Under the pieces are notes generated by a model. The model made no database searches, was not told the origin of the DNA, and saw nothing but the letters and a program-made list of their open reading frames with translations. A DNA stretch of 64,000 bases, taken from Kineococcus rubinsiae (GTDB lineage: Bacteria; Actinomycetota; Actinomycetes; Actinomycetales; Kineococcaceae). A program made the translations under genes and the position numbers. This document shows positions 18,690 to 28,325 of this stretch, piece by piece (within the stretch, counting starts at the first letter, position 1; every line of letters begins with the position of its first letter). The stretch spans positions 1 to 64,000 of the forward strand of contig NZ_VWPY01000020.1 in NCBI RefSeq assembly GCF_011839805.1, read 5' to 3'.

Positions 18690-19744
18690 TCTGGTACCCG
18701 CTGCGGCTCGCCACGTCGTCGCGGTCGGACGACCTGGGCGGTCGGGCGATCGCGGACGTGCTGGGCCGCAGCGGGCTCCCCGACGGGCCGGTCCTGGACT
18801 CCAGCGAGGTCAGCGACGACGCCGGGGCGCTCGTCAGCGAGGGCGTCCTCGCGGGGACGTCGCTGCGCACCCTCGTGGCGGAGCACCCCGAGGAGCTCGT
18901 GGGGCCGGGGTGGCGGGGGGACCGCTTCCCCCTGTCGGTCACCTTCGTCGACGGCAGCGGCGCCCTGCCCGTCCACGTCCGCCCGGCGGCCGCCGGCAGA
19001 AGGGCCGGAGCTGGGGCCGGCACCCCGCCGGAGGACGACGCGACGGGCACGTGGCACGTGCTCGCGGCCGCGTCGGGAGCGAGCGCCTGGTGCGGCGTGC
19101 GCGAGGGCACGGACGCGGACGCGCTGCGGGCGGGCCTGCTCGCCGACGACGTCGGCTCCGTGCTGCGGACGCTGCCCGTGAGCGCCGGCGACACGGTCCT
19201 CGTGCCGGGTGGTGCCCCGCACTGCTTCGGGCCGGGGACGCTGCTCTACGAGATCCAGCCGGGGACGACGGCGCCCGCGGCCAGCCTGCTGCGGGGCGGG
19301 CGGCACGGCTCCCCCGGCGACGACCCGGAGCGTCGCGCCGCGGTGGAGGCCGTCGTGCGGGCCACCCGGGCGGACGCGCAGGCCACCGTCCGCGGCGCGG
19401 TCGCGGCCGCCGGCGACGACGGCGTGCGGCGCCTCGTGTGCTGCGACGGCCCCTCGGTCGGCCTGCAGCGCTGGCGGTCCGCCGCTCCGGTGACGGTCCT
19501 GCGCCGGTTCGCGTCCGTGCAGGTGCTCAGCAACCTCGGCGACCCGGTCCGGGTGCGCACCTCGACGTGGGACGGCGAGCTGGGGCGGGCCCGCAGCCTG
19601 GTCCTGCCCGCGGCCCTCGGCCGGGTCCACCTGCAGGGCCGCCTCGACCTCCTCATCGGCCACCTCCCGACCCTCCGGGCGACCCCGCGCTCCGCGTCCG
19701 CCCCCGGCGAGGTGGCCGTCGCCGGGCGGTCCTCCGCCCGGTGA
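18686..19744 (+). CDS. Class I mannose-6-phosphate-isomerase-like cupin with apparently degenerate metal ligands
   Basis: A 352-residue protein that follows the fold of the short class I ManA proteins (RLATSSRSDDLGGRAIADVLG, FPLSVTFVDGSGALPVHVRP, DTVLVPGGAPHCFGPGTLLYEIQPG). The ligand-bearing motifs normally read QVHPDD and a Glu in xxExWYVL. Here they read HVRPAA and GTWHVL, so one His and the Glu ligand look lost, while the later PxGxPHxxG is kept. It may be a non-catalytic or altered-metal relative. It is translationally coupled to the stress SDR (GTGA overlap). C-terminal beta domains (LQVLSNLGDPVRV) are retained. Confidence 0.65.
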   Translation: MIWYPLRLATSSRSDDLGGRAIADVLGRSGLPDGPVLDSSEVSDDAGALVSEGVLAGTSLRTLVAEHPEELVGPGWRGDRFPLSVTFVDGSGALPVHVRPAAAGRRAGAGAGTPPEDDATGTWHVLAAASGASAWCGVREGTDADALRAGLLADDVGSVLRTLPVSAGDTVLVPGGAPHCFGPGTLLYEIQPGTTAPAASLLRGGRHGSPGDDPERRAAVEAVVRATRADAQATVRGAVAAAGDDGVRRLVCCDGPSVGLQRWRSAAPVTVLRRFASVQVLSNLGDPVRVRTSTWDGELGRARSLVLPAALGRVHLQGRLDLLIGHLPTLRATPRSASAPGEVAVAGRSSAR

Positions 19745-19855
19745 CGGCCGCCCCCTCCCCGGCTGGGTCACGCTCAGGAAACCGGGGTTGACCGGAGGTG
19801 CGGCGCGGGCGAGGGTTGGTCCCGCACCACCCGCACCCCGACCCAGCGAGGACCG

Positions 19856-20830
19856 ATGAGCACCGAAGCCCCCCGCGACACCCCGCGCGGCCCCGTCGAC
19901 GCGACGCGGGTCCCCCGCTACGGCGGTCCGCCCACCTTCGCGCGGCTCCCGCGGCTGGACGAGGTCTCGCGCGCCGACGTCACCATCGTGGGGCTGCCGT
20001 TCGACACGGGCGTCAGCTACCGGCCCGGCGCCCGCTTCGGCCCGGGCCACATCCGCGCCGCGTCGAAGCTGCTGCGGCCCTACAACCCGGCGCTGGGTGC
20101 CACGCCGTTCGGGACGCAGCAGGTCGCCGACGCGGGTGACCTGGGCCTGAACCCCTTCGACATCACCGAGGCGCTCGCGGCGACCGAGGCCGGGCTCACG
20201 AGCCTCAGCGAGGACGGCTCCACCCTGCTGGCCCTGGGCGGCGACCACACGCTGGCGCTGCCCGCGCTGCGCGCGCTGGCCAAGCAGCACGGGCCGTTGG
20301 CCGTCGTGCACTTCGACGCCCACCTCGACACGTGGGACACCTACTTCGGCGCCCCGTACACGCACGGCACGCCGTTCCGCCGCGCCAGCGAGGAGGGGCT
20401 CATCGACCTCGAGCGCAGCGTCCACGTCGGCACCCGCGGCCCCCTGTACAGCGAGCAGGACCTCGAGGACGACGGCGTCCTGGGGTTCTCCGTCGTGCGC
20501 GCCGACGACTACGAGACCGACGGGACCGCCCGGGCCGTCGAGCGGATGCGGCGGCGCCTGGAAGGCGCACCCGTGTACGTGTCGGTCGACATCGACGTCC
20601 TCGATCCCGCGCACGCACCCGGCACGGGAACCCCCGAGGCCGGCGGCCTCACGAGCCGCGAACTGCTGCACACCCTGCGCGGCCTGGTCGGCGCGAACGT
20701 CGTCGGGGCCGACATCGTCGAGGTCGCCCCGGCCTACGACCACGCGGAGATCACCGGCATCGCCGCGGCGCACGTGGCCTACGAGATCCTCTCGGTGCTC
20801 GCGCTGAACAGCGCCGCGGGTCGCTCGTGA
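19856..20830 (+). CDS. Ureohydrolase (agmatinase / guanidinobutyrase-like)
   Basis: A 324-residue manganese hydrolase of the arginase/agmatinase family, releasing urea from a guanidino compound. All binuclear-metal motifs are present: [26 protein letters not shown] and [25 protein letters not shown], plus the entry [22 protein letters not shown]. Sequence alone does not separate agmatinase from guanidinobutyrase. It overlaps by GTGA with a tryptophan/arginine-2-monooxygenase-type flavoprotein, which favours 4-guanidinobutyrate as substrate in an arginine oxygenase route; this is inferred. A clean ATG at 19856 follows a CGAGGACCG site. Confidence 0.9.
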   Translation: MSTEAPRDTPRGPVDATRVPRYGGPPTFARLPRLDEVSRADVTIVGLPFDTGVSYRPGARFGPGHIRAASKLLRPYNPALGATPFGTQQVADAGDLGLNPFDITEALAATEAGLTSLSEDGSTLLALGGDHTLALPALRALAKQHGPLAVVHFDAHLDTWDTYFGAPYTHGTPFRRASEEGLIDLERSVHVGTRGPLYSEQDLEDDGVLGFSVVRADDYETDGTARAVERMRRRLEGAPVYVSVDIDVLDPAHAPGTGTPEAGGLTSRELLHTLRGLVGANVVGADIVEVAPAYDHAEITGIAAAHVAYEILSVLALNSAAGRS

Positions 20831-22545
20831 CGCTGCCCACCGGAACTCCCGCGGAGGGGCACGGCCCCGCCCCCGTCACGATGCTCGTGCCGGACTTCCC
20901 GTTCCCCTACGACGACTACCTGGCCTCGCCCGCGGGGCTGGGCAGCGTCCCGCCGGAGCGCTTCGGCACCGAGGTGGCCGTGGTGGGCGCCGGGATGTCC
21001 GGGCTGGTCGCGGCGCACGAGCTGATGAAGCTGGGCCTGCGGCCCGTCGTCTACGAGGCCGGGGAGATCGGCGGGCGCCTGCGGTCCGCGACCTTCCCGG
21101 GGGTCCCCGACGCCGTCGCCGACCTGGGGGGCATGCGGTTCCCGCGGTCGGGGCGGGCGTTCTTCCACTACGTCGACCAGCTCGGCCTGCGCACCAGCCC
21201 GTTCCCGAACCCGCTCGCGCCGCAGACGCCCAGCACCGTCATCGAGCTGGGCGGCCGGGCGCACTACGCCGAGACGCCGCAGGACCTGCCGCCCCTGTTC
21301 GGCGAGGTGGCGCAGGCCTGGCGCGAGGCCCTCGCGGAGGGGGCGGAGCTGCAGGACATGCAGCAGGCGATCCGGGACCGCGACCTCGCGCGCATCAAGG
21401 AGATCTGGAACCGGACCGTCCCGCGGCTGGACGAGGTGACGTTCTACGGGTTCGTCGCGGCGTCGAAGGCGTTCTCGCAGCTGCCCTTCGGCCACCGCGA
21501 GACGTTCGGGCAGGTGGGTTTCGGCACGGGCGGCTGGGACACCGACTTCCCGAACTCGATGCTGGAGATCCTGCGCGTCATCCACACCGACGCCGACGAC
21601 CAGCACCAGCGGATCCTCGGCGGGGCGCAGAGCGTGCCGCTGGCCCTGTGGCGGCACGCGCCGGAGGACCTCGCGTTCTGGCCCGCGGGGACGACCCTCG
21701 AGTCCCTGCACCAGGGGTCGCCCCGGCCCGGGGTGAAGCGGATCCACCGCGGCGAGGACGGCCGGCTGCTCGTGCTGGACCGGTGGGGCACCGAGCGGCC
21801 CTACGAGGCCGTCATCACGACGTGCCAGTCGTGGCTGCTCTCGGCGGGGATCGACACCGACGAGGCGCTGTTCTCCCACGACCTGTGGATGGCGATGGAG
21901 CGCTCGCACTACATGCAGTCCTCCAAGACGTTCGTCCTGGTGGACCGGCCGTTCTGGCGCGACGTCGACCCGGAGACGGGCCGGCACGTCATGTCCACGA
22001 CGCTGACGGACCGGATGACCCGCGGCACCTACCTGCTCGACGGCGGCGACGGGATCGACGACCCGGCGGCGGCGGACCGGCCGGCCGTGATCTGCCTGAG
22101 CTACACCTGGAACGACGACGCCCTGAAGTGGCTCGCGCTGCCGACCGACGAGCGCGTGCGGCTCATGCTGCACTCGCTGGCGCAGATCTACCCGGGCCTC
22201 GACATCGCCTCCCACGTCCTGGGCGAGCCGATCACCGTCTCGTGGGAGCGCGAACCGCACTTCATGGGGGCGTTCCGGGGCAACCTGCCCGGGCACTACC
22301 GCTACCAGCAGCGGCTGTTCTCCCACTTCGTGCAGGACGACCTGCCCGCCGCCCAGCGAGGGATCTTCCTCGCGGGCGACGACATCTCGTTCACCCCCGG
22401 CTGGGCCGAGGGCGCCGTCACCACCGGCCTGAACGCGGTCTGGGGCGTCGTGCACCAGCTGGGCGGCCGCAGCGCCGAGGGCAACCCGGGGCCGGGCGAC
22501 CGCTTCGCCGAGCTCGCTCCGGTGGTCCTGCCCGACACCCCCTGA
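20827..22545 (+). CDS. Flavin amino-acid oxidase/monooxygenase, tryptophan- or arginine-2-monooxygenase type
   Basis: A 572-residue FAD enzyme. It has an N-terminal leader FPFPYDDYL as in tryptophan, lysine and phenylalanine monooxygenases, the dinucleotide motif [40 protein letters not shown], and the C-terminal FAD motif [22 protein letters not shown]. The family oxidatively decarboxylates an amino acid to an amide or makes a keto acid. Because it is coupled to a ureohydrolase, arginine to 4-guanidinobutanamide is the most economical proposal. A dedicated guanidinobutanamide amidase is not next to it. GTG 20827 overlaps the previous stop. A strong hairpin follows at 22574. Confidence 0.82.
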   Translation: MTLPTGTPAEGHGPAPVTMLVPDFPFPYDDYLASPAGLGSVPPERFGTEVAVVGAGMSGLVAAHELMKLGLRPVVYEAGEIGGRLRSATFPGVPDAVADLGGMRFPRSGRAFFHYVDQLGLRTSPFPNPLAPQTPSTVIELGGRAHYAETPQDLPPLFGEVAQAWREALAEGAELQDMQQAIRDRDLARIKEIWNRTVPRLDEVTFYGFVAASKAFSQLPFGHRETFGQVGFGTGGWDTDFPNSMLEILRVIHTDADDQHQRILGGAQSVPLALWRHAPEDLAFWPAGTTLESLHQGSPRPGVKRIHRGEDGRLLVLDRWGTERPYEAVITTCQSWLLSAGIDTDEALFSHDLWMAMERSHYMQSSKTFVLVDRPFWRDVDPETGRHVMSTTLTDRMTRGTYLLDGGDGIDDPAAADRPAVICLSYTWNDDALKWLALPTDERVRLMLHSLAQIYPGLDIASHVLGEPITVSWEREPHFMGAFRGNLPGHYRYQQRLFSHFVQDDLPAAQRGIFLAGDDISFTPGWAEGAVTTGLNAVWGVVHQLGGRSAEGNPGPGDRFAELAPVVLPDTP

Positions 22546-22573
22546 GCGACGCCCCGTCCGCGGGGGCAGCGGT

Positions 22574-22617
22574 GGGTGCGGGGTCCCGGTCGTCAGGGCG
22601 ACCGGGACCCTGCACCC
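22574..22617 (+). terminator. Terminator-like hairpin after the amino-acid monooxygenase gene
   Basis: GGGTGCGGGGTCCCGGTCG pairs with CGACCGGGACCCTGCACCC over 19 bp (one G-U) around a TCAGGG loop, 28 nt after the stop codon. There is no T-run, as is usual in high-GC actinobacteria. Confidence 0.8.
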
Positions 22618-22797
22618 GCCTCCGGTCGCCTCCCAGACTGAGTGACATGCAGGAACTCAGCGTGACGTCAGCGGCGCCGACGACTGACGCTGCCCCGAAC
22701 CCCCTCGGCGGCCACCTCCGTCGCGTCATCGTCAGGGGACGAGGTGACCGCGTCGGCCAGGGCCGGGAGCGGACGCCACCCCCTGAGAGGACTGCTG

Positions 22798-23073
22798 ATG
22801 CACCACGCCGGACGCCGCGCCACGACCGTCCTCCTGGGCGCCCTGCTCACCGGCCTCCTGGCCGCTGCACCGGCGACGGCGCTGACTCCCGCGCCCGGCG
22901 CCGCCGTCGTCGCGCCCCACCCGCGCACCGTGGCCCCCGCTCCGAGCGTCTCGCCGGCGGCCGCGACCGCGCCCGAGCCGACCGTGAAGCGGTTGCCCCG
23001 CAGCGTCTTCCGGATGCCCCTGCGCCTCGTGGACGGCCGCTGGATCCACCGGGGGCCGATGCCCGCGAGGTGA
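22798..23073 (+). CDS. Small secreted Ala/Pro-rich protein, unknown function
   Basis: A 91-residue protein with a typical Sec signal peptide (HHAGRRATTVLLGALLTGLLA, cleavage near ATALTP). A short mature region follows, rich in Ala, Pro and Val and ending in a basic LPRSVFRMPLRLVDGRWIHRGP. ATG 22798 has a GAGAGGA site upstream. No domain is recognised. Its promoter region contains a TGACGTCA palindrome. It could be a cell-envelope or wall-associated peptide. Confidence 0.6.
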   Translation: MHHAGRRATTVLLGALLTGLLAAAPATALTPAPGAAVVAPHPRTVAPAPSVSPAAATAPEPTVKRLPRSVFRMPLRLVDGRWIHRGPMPAR

Positions 23074-23114
23074 CACCCCCGCCGCCCGGCCCAGGGTGGC
23101 GGGGCGCCGCGGCC

Positions 23115-24137
23115 TCACGCCGAGGGCGACCAGCCGAGCGCGGGGCCGAGGCGGGTGGCGGTGTCGGTGAGGATCTGGACGTAGTCGTCGTGCTCGAAGC
23201 CGAAGGGCAGGGCGAACACGACCTCGCGCACCTCCCGGTAGCCCGCGTGGGCCTGCAGCTGCTCCGCGATCTCCTCGGCGGAGCCCAGCAGGTCCGGCGC
23301 GAACAGGAGCCGGCCCGGGCCCTGGGGCCGAGCCGTGCGCGGCGTGCGGGCGGCGACGTAGGCGGCGTACTTCTCGCGCTGCGCGGGCGTCGCCGAGTCG
23401 GTCGGGATGACCACGAGGCCCTGCGAGGCGCGGGCCTCGGCTCCCGCGGGGTGGGCGGCCCGGAACGCCTGCAGCTGCGCGGCCTGGATCCGGGCGAAGT
23501 CGTACTCGGCGGGGTCGGCCGGGTCGTCGGGGGTCTCCGCGCCCTCGTAGCGCACGACGCTGGAGGCCAGCAGGTTGAGGCCGTGCTCGCCGGCCCACGC
23601 CGCCGAGCGCAGGCTCGCCCCGCCGTACCAGAGGCGGTCGGAGAGCCCCGCGGCGTGCGGGGTCACCGCGTCGGTGAACACCTCGATGCCCTGGGTGCCC
23701 GAGAACCGGCTCGCGGGGTCGCCGCGCAGGAAGCGCTGCAGCCGCAGGACCCGCTCGTAGCCGAAGTCCTCGGCGTCGGCGGTGTCCGGGTACAGCGCGT
23801 CCTTGACGTCGTCCCAGCGCATCGGCGTGCTGACGCTCACCCCCGGCTCGACGCGCCCGCCGGACAGCAGGTCGACGGTCGCGAGGTCCTCGGCCAGGCG
23901 CAGCGGGTTCTCCCAGCCCAGCGGCGTGACCGCGGTGCCGAGGTGGATGCGCGACGTCCGCTGGCTGGCCGCCGCCATGATCGCGATCGGTGAGGAGACG
24001 CCGGGCTGGAAGTGCCGGTGCCGCAGCCAGGCGCTGTCGAAGCCCAGCCGCTCCCCCAGGACGATCTCCTCGAGCAGGCTCTCGTGGCCCGGGCCCGGGT
24101 CGTCGAGGTCGAAGGAGCCGATGGTCAGGAACCCCAT
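23115..24137 (-). CDS. LLM-class flavin-dependent oxidoreductase (luciferase-like)
   Basis: A 340-residue TIM-barrel protein of the bacterial-luciferase family using FMN or F420. Signatures are the N-terminal GSFDLDDPGPGHESLLEEIVLGERLGFDSAWLRHRHF, HLGTAVTPLGWENPLRLAEDLATVDLLSGGRVEPGVS and LWYGGASLRSAAWAGEHGLNLLASS. The exact substrate is not deducible. I start at ATG 24137, where homology begins. It is followed by no partner reductase. It may use FMN made by the riboflavin kinase at the window end, but no riboswitch lies upstream. Confidence 0.85.
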   Translation of the reverse strand: MGFLTIGSFDLDDPGPGHESLLEEIVLGERLGFDSAWLRHRHFQPGVSSPIAIMAAASQRTSRIHLGTAVTPLGWENPLRLAEDLATVDLLSGGRVEPGVSVSTPMRWDDVKDALYPDTADAEDFGYERVLRLQRFLRGDPASRFSGTQGIEVFTDAVTPHAAGLSDRLWYGGASLRSAAWAGEHGLNLLASSVVRYEGAETPDDPADPAEYDFARIQAAQLQAFRAAHPAGAEARASQGLVVIPTDSATPAQREKYAAYVAARTPRTARPQGPGRLLFAPDLLGSAEEIAEQLQAHAGYREVREVVFALPFGFEHDDYVQILTDTATRLGPALGWSPSA

Positions 24138-24240
24138 CCGCAGCAGCGGTCCACCGGCTACCGGCACGTGTCCTCCTCGCAGGGGTCCGTCGGCGCGGGC
24201 GCGCCGCCGGGGACCGCCATCGTGCACCACCCCCGACGAC

Positions 24241-24276
24241 GGACGCCCGCGCACCCCAGGGGGTGCGCGGGCGTCC
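24241..24276 (-). terminator. Very strong hairpin downstream of ettA
   Basis: Perfect 17-bp stem GGACGCCCGCGCACCCC / GGGGTGCGCGGGCGTCC with a 2-nt loop, starting 15 nt past the ettA stop on the minus strand. There is no U-tract; probable ettA terminator. Confidence 0.85.
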
Positions 24277-24290
24277 GGGGGCGATCCGGG

Positions 24291-25973
<1,683 letters not shown>

Positions 25974-26036
25974 GCGCCCAGGCTAGTCGAGTCCCGACCG
26001 GTCGCGATCCACGCTCGGTAGGGTGCCCTCCGGCAC

Positions 26037-26109
26037 GCCCCCGTAGCTCAGCGGATAGAGCACCGGACTTCTAATCCGACGGTCGCAGGTTCGAATCCTG
26101 CCGGGGGCA
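26037..26109 (+). tRNA. tRNA-Arg, anticodon TCT
   Basis: A 73-nt cloverleaf: acceptor GCCCCCG / CGGGGGC, D-arm with TAGCTCAGCGGATAGAGC, anticodon stem CCGGA/TCCG flanking CTTCTAA (anticodon TCT), T-arm GCAGG-TTCGAAT-CCTGC, discriminator A. The following bases are CCG, so the CCA end is not fully encoded. It reads the rare AGA codon in this high-GC genome. Confidence 0.95.
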
Positions 26110-26387
26110 CCGGCGTCGTCCCAGGTCAGGCGCTCGCCGACCTGTTGGGCAGCGCGACGACCGGCGCGTCGGTCCGCACGGAGTCGCCACGAGCAGCGGG
26201 ACCCACCGCCTGACGAACCGGGCGAGTCCGTCGGTCACGCACGTCCCAGCCCGGGCGGCCACCCGGACGGCGCACCGGAGGGTGACCCCCGCTGACCGGT
26301 CGTGCTACACCTGATCGACCGTCGACGGCGGGGTCACTGGGGTGGGGTCTAGGCAGAGGCTCCCTCGGCACCGACAGGAGTTCTCCG

Positions 26388-27053
26388 GTGGAGACCTGGA
26401 TGGACGACGAGCACCAGCTGAGGCGACGGGCCGAGGTCGTGCGACAGCTCATCGGGGACATGTGGGGCGACGGAGCCCCACCCGGCCCGGACCCCCAGAT
26501 GGCGCTGCTGCTGAACACCCTGATGGGCGACGAGCAGGACGGTCGCGCCGAGCAGGTCGTGGTGCGAGGAGACTGCCTCACCTACCGCCAGCTCATCGAA
26601 GCCGTGGCGGGCTGCGGCGAGCCCTCCGCACGCTTCGCCGGACTGCCTCCAGCCCTGGTGCGACGCGTCAGCGCGAGCAGCACCTTCCCGCCCACCCCGG
26701 TCAGCCGGGGGATGGCCGCGCTGCCCGCCCGGCACGCCGGCGCGTGGGAGCTCGACTCGAGCAACGGAGTCCTCAGCTACGACTCGATCACCGCTCGCCT
26801 GCTGGGGGTGGGACACACCGACGGGTGGTGCGAGCTCCACCCGGTCGGCATGGCGGCGATCCACCCCGACGACCACTTCGTCGTGGAGTCCGCCATCACC
26901 GAGGCGCTCAGCACCGGGCGCCCCTACCAGGCCCGGTTCAGGGCACTGCTCCCCCACGGCGACTACGGCTGGCGGGCGAGCCACGCCCGGCCGGTGGCCG
27001 GGATCCACAGCGACGCCGTCCGTCTGATCGGCTTCGTCGCCGACGACGACTGA
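26388..27053 (+). CDS. PAS-domain protein of unknown output
   Basis: A 221-residue protein. The N-terminal half is unassigned (DDEHQLRRRAEVVRQLIGDMWGDG). The C-terminal half is a PAS_3-like fold: AWELDSSNGVLSYDSITARLLGV, HPVGMAAIHPDDHFVVESAITEALSTGRPYQARFRALL and HARPVAGIHSDAVRLIGFVADD. No kinase, cyclase or DNA-binding domain follows, so it must signal through a partner. GTG 26388 follows an AGGAG site with good spacing. It is monocistronic, between a tRNA and a terminator hairpin. The 278 bp before it hold no other recognisable element. Confidence 0.7.
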   Translation: METWMDDEHQLRRRAEVVRQLIGDMWGDGAPPGPDPQMALLLNTLMGDEQDGRAEQVVVRGDCLTYRQLIEAVAGCGEPSARFAGLPPALVRRVSASSTFPPTPVSRGMAALPARHAGAWELDSSNGVLSYDSITARLLGVGHTDGWCELHPVGMAAIHPDDHFVVESAITEALSTGRPYQARFRALLPHGDYGWRASHARPVAGIHSDAVRLIGFVADDD

Positions 27054-27108
27054 GGACACGTCCGGGTCGCAGGGAGAGCTGGACCGTCAGCACGAGGCAC
27101 CCGCGAGG

Positions 27109-27143
27109 CGGCGGGTCGGTGCCTTCCCCACACCGACCCGCCG
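27109..27143. terminator. Hairpin between convergent PAS gene and dehydratase
   Basis: Perfect 13-bp stem CGGCGGGTCGGTG / CACCGACCCGCCG with a 9-nt loop, 55 nt after the PAS gene stop. Probable terminator. Confidence 0.75.
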
Positions 27144-27162
27144 GGGAGGAAGCTAGCAGTCC

Positions 27163-27178
27163 TCGAACGCCCGTTCGA
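27163..27178. promoter_or_regulatory. Perfect SOS-box-like palindrome (LexA-type)
   Basis: TCGAACGCCCGTTCGA matches the actinobacterial LexA consensus TCGAAC-N4-GTTCGA at all twelve defined positions. It lies in the gap between two convergent genes, and no start codon with a ribosome site follows on either strand within about 130 bp, so its target is unclear or it is a chance palindrome. Confidence 0.4.
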
Positions 27179-27313
27179 CCCCGGCCGCGACGGGGCGACC
27201 AGACGCACCCCCTCCGCCCGCCGCCCACGAGCGACCTCTCCACCCCCGACCGCTCTGACCTGGAGCGACGTCGACGCGGGCGCGCACCCCCGCACCCCCG
27301 CACCCGCGTCGGG

Positions 27314-28279
27314 CTAGCGCGAAGTGCGGGGCTCGTCCAGCGGACGCAGCGTGCTCACGTCGGTGTTCGCACCGCACACCACGACGGCGACGCGCTGACC
27401 CGGCATCGGGCTCCACGCGCCGCTGGTCAGCGCGGCCCACGCGGTGGCGGCGCCGTGCTCGGCGACGATGCGGTAGTCCTGCCACAGCGCGGCCCGCGCG
27501 GCGGTGATGGCCTCGTCGTCGACGAGCACGCTGACCGGCTCGGAGCGCTGCGCGACGTCGAAGGCGACCTGCCCCAGGCGCCGGGCGCCCAGCGCGTCGG
27601 CGGCCACGCCGGAGACGGCCACGTCGACGGGCCGGCCCGCGTGCAGGGCCTCGTGCAGCGTCGGCGCGGTCACCGGCTCGACGGCCACGACCTGCGCCCG
27701 CCCCGCCAGCGCCGCGGCGACGCCGGCGAAGAGGCCCCCGCCCCCGACGGCCACGACGACGACGTCGAGGTCCGGCACGTCCGCCAGCAGCTCCTCGGCG
27801 AGGACGCCCGCCCCGGCGGCGACGTCCGGCTGGTCGTAGGCGTGGCAGAACAGCGCGCCGGTGCTCGCGACGTGCTCCACGGCCGCGTCGTAGGCCTCGG
27901 CGTACTCCGCGCCCACCAGGTGCACGCGGGCGCCGAGGCGGCGCAGCCCGTCCACCTTCACCCGAGGCGCGGTGGTGGGCACGAACACCGTCGCCGGCAC
28001 GACGAGCGACGCCGCGGCCCAGGCGTTGGCCAGGCCCGCGTTGCCACCCGAGGCGGCCACGATCCCGACCGCCGGGTCGAGCTCCCCGCGCTCGGCGGCG
28101 GCGAGCTGACGGTTCAGCGCGCCCCGGGCCTTGAAGGTGCCCGTGTGCTGCAGGTGCTCGCACTTCAGCCAGACGGGCCCGCCGGCCGCTCGCGGGTCCT
28201 CGCCGCGCAGCACGGGCGTGCGGCGCACGCGGCCGGCCGTGCGGGCCTGCGCGGCCAGCACGTCGTCGCGGGTGATCAC
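27314..28279 (-). CDS. PLP-dependent threonine/serine dehydratase-like enzyme
   Basis: A 321-residue fold-type II PLP enzyme. The Lys is in TGTFKARGALN (about residue 50), the substrate loop is ASGGNAGLANAWAA, and the phosphate-binding glycines are in VVVVAVGGGGLFAGVAAAL. It lacks the C-terminal ACT domain of biosynthetic IlvA, so a catabolic Ser/Thr deaminase or racemase-like role is likely. GTG 28279 lies 46 bp after the GH13 gene on the same strand, so the two may be co-transcribed; a metabolic link is not obvious. Confidence 0.82.
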   Translation of the reverse strand: MITRDDVLAAQARTAGRVRRTPVLRGEDPRAAGGPVWLKCEHLQHTGTFKARGALNRQLAAAERGELDPAVGIVAASGGNAGLANAWAAASLVVPATVFVPTTAPRVKVDGLRRLGARVHLVGAEYAEAYDAAVEHVASTGALFCHAYDQPDVAAGAGVLAEELLADVPDLDVVVVAVGGGGLFAGVAAALAGRAQVVAVEPVTAPTLHEALHAGRPVDVAVSGVAADALGARRLGQVAFDVAQRSEPVSVLVDDEAITAARAALWQDYRIVAEHGAATAWAALTSGAWSPMPGQRVAVVVCGANTDVSTLRPLDEPRTSR

Positions 28280-28325
28280 CGGGCGCCCACCGGGCGGACG
28301 GCCGCGAGCGCCGTGCCGGCCGTGC

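Noticed and set aside
22650-22797. TGACGTCA palindrome before the small secreted protein as a defined operator
   Set aside because: An isolated 8-bp palindrome is too short to assign to a regulator and could be chance; noted only in the gene entry.
26071-26262. Small minus-strand ORF ending RQDSNLRPSD
   Set aside because: This peptide is the well-known translation of the antisense strand of a tRNA gene and coincides with tRNA-Arg.
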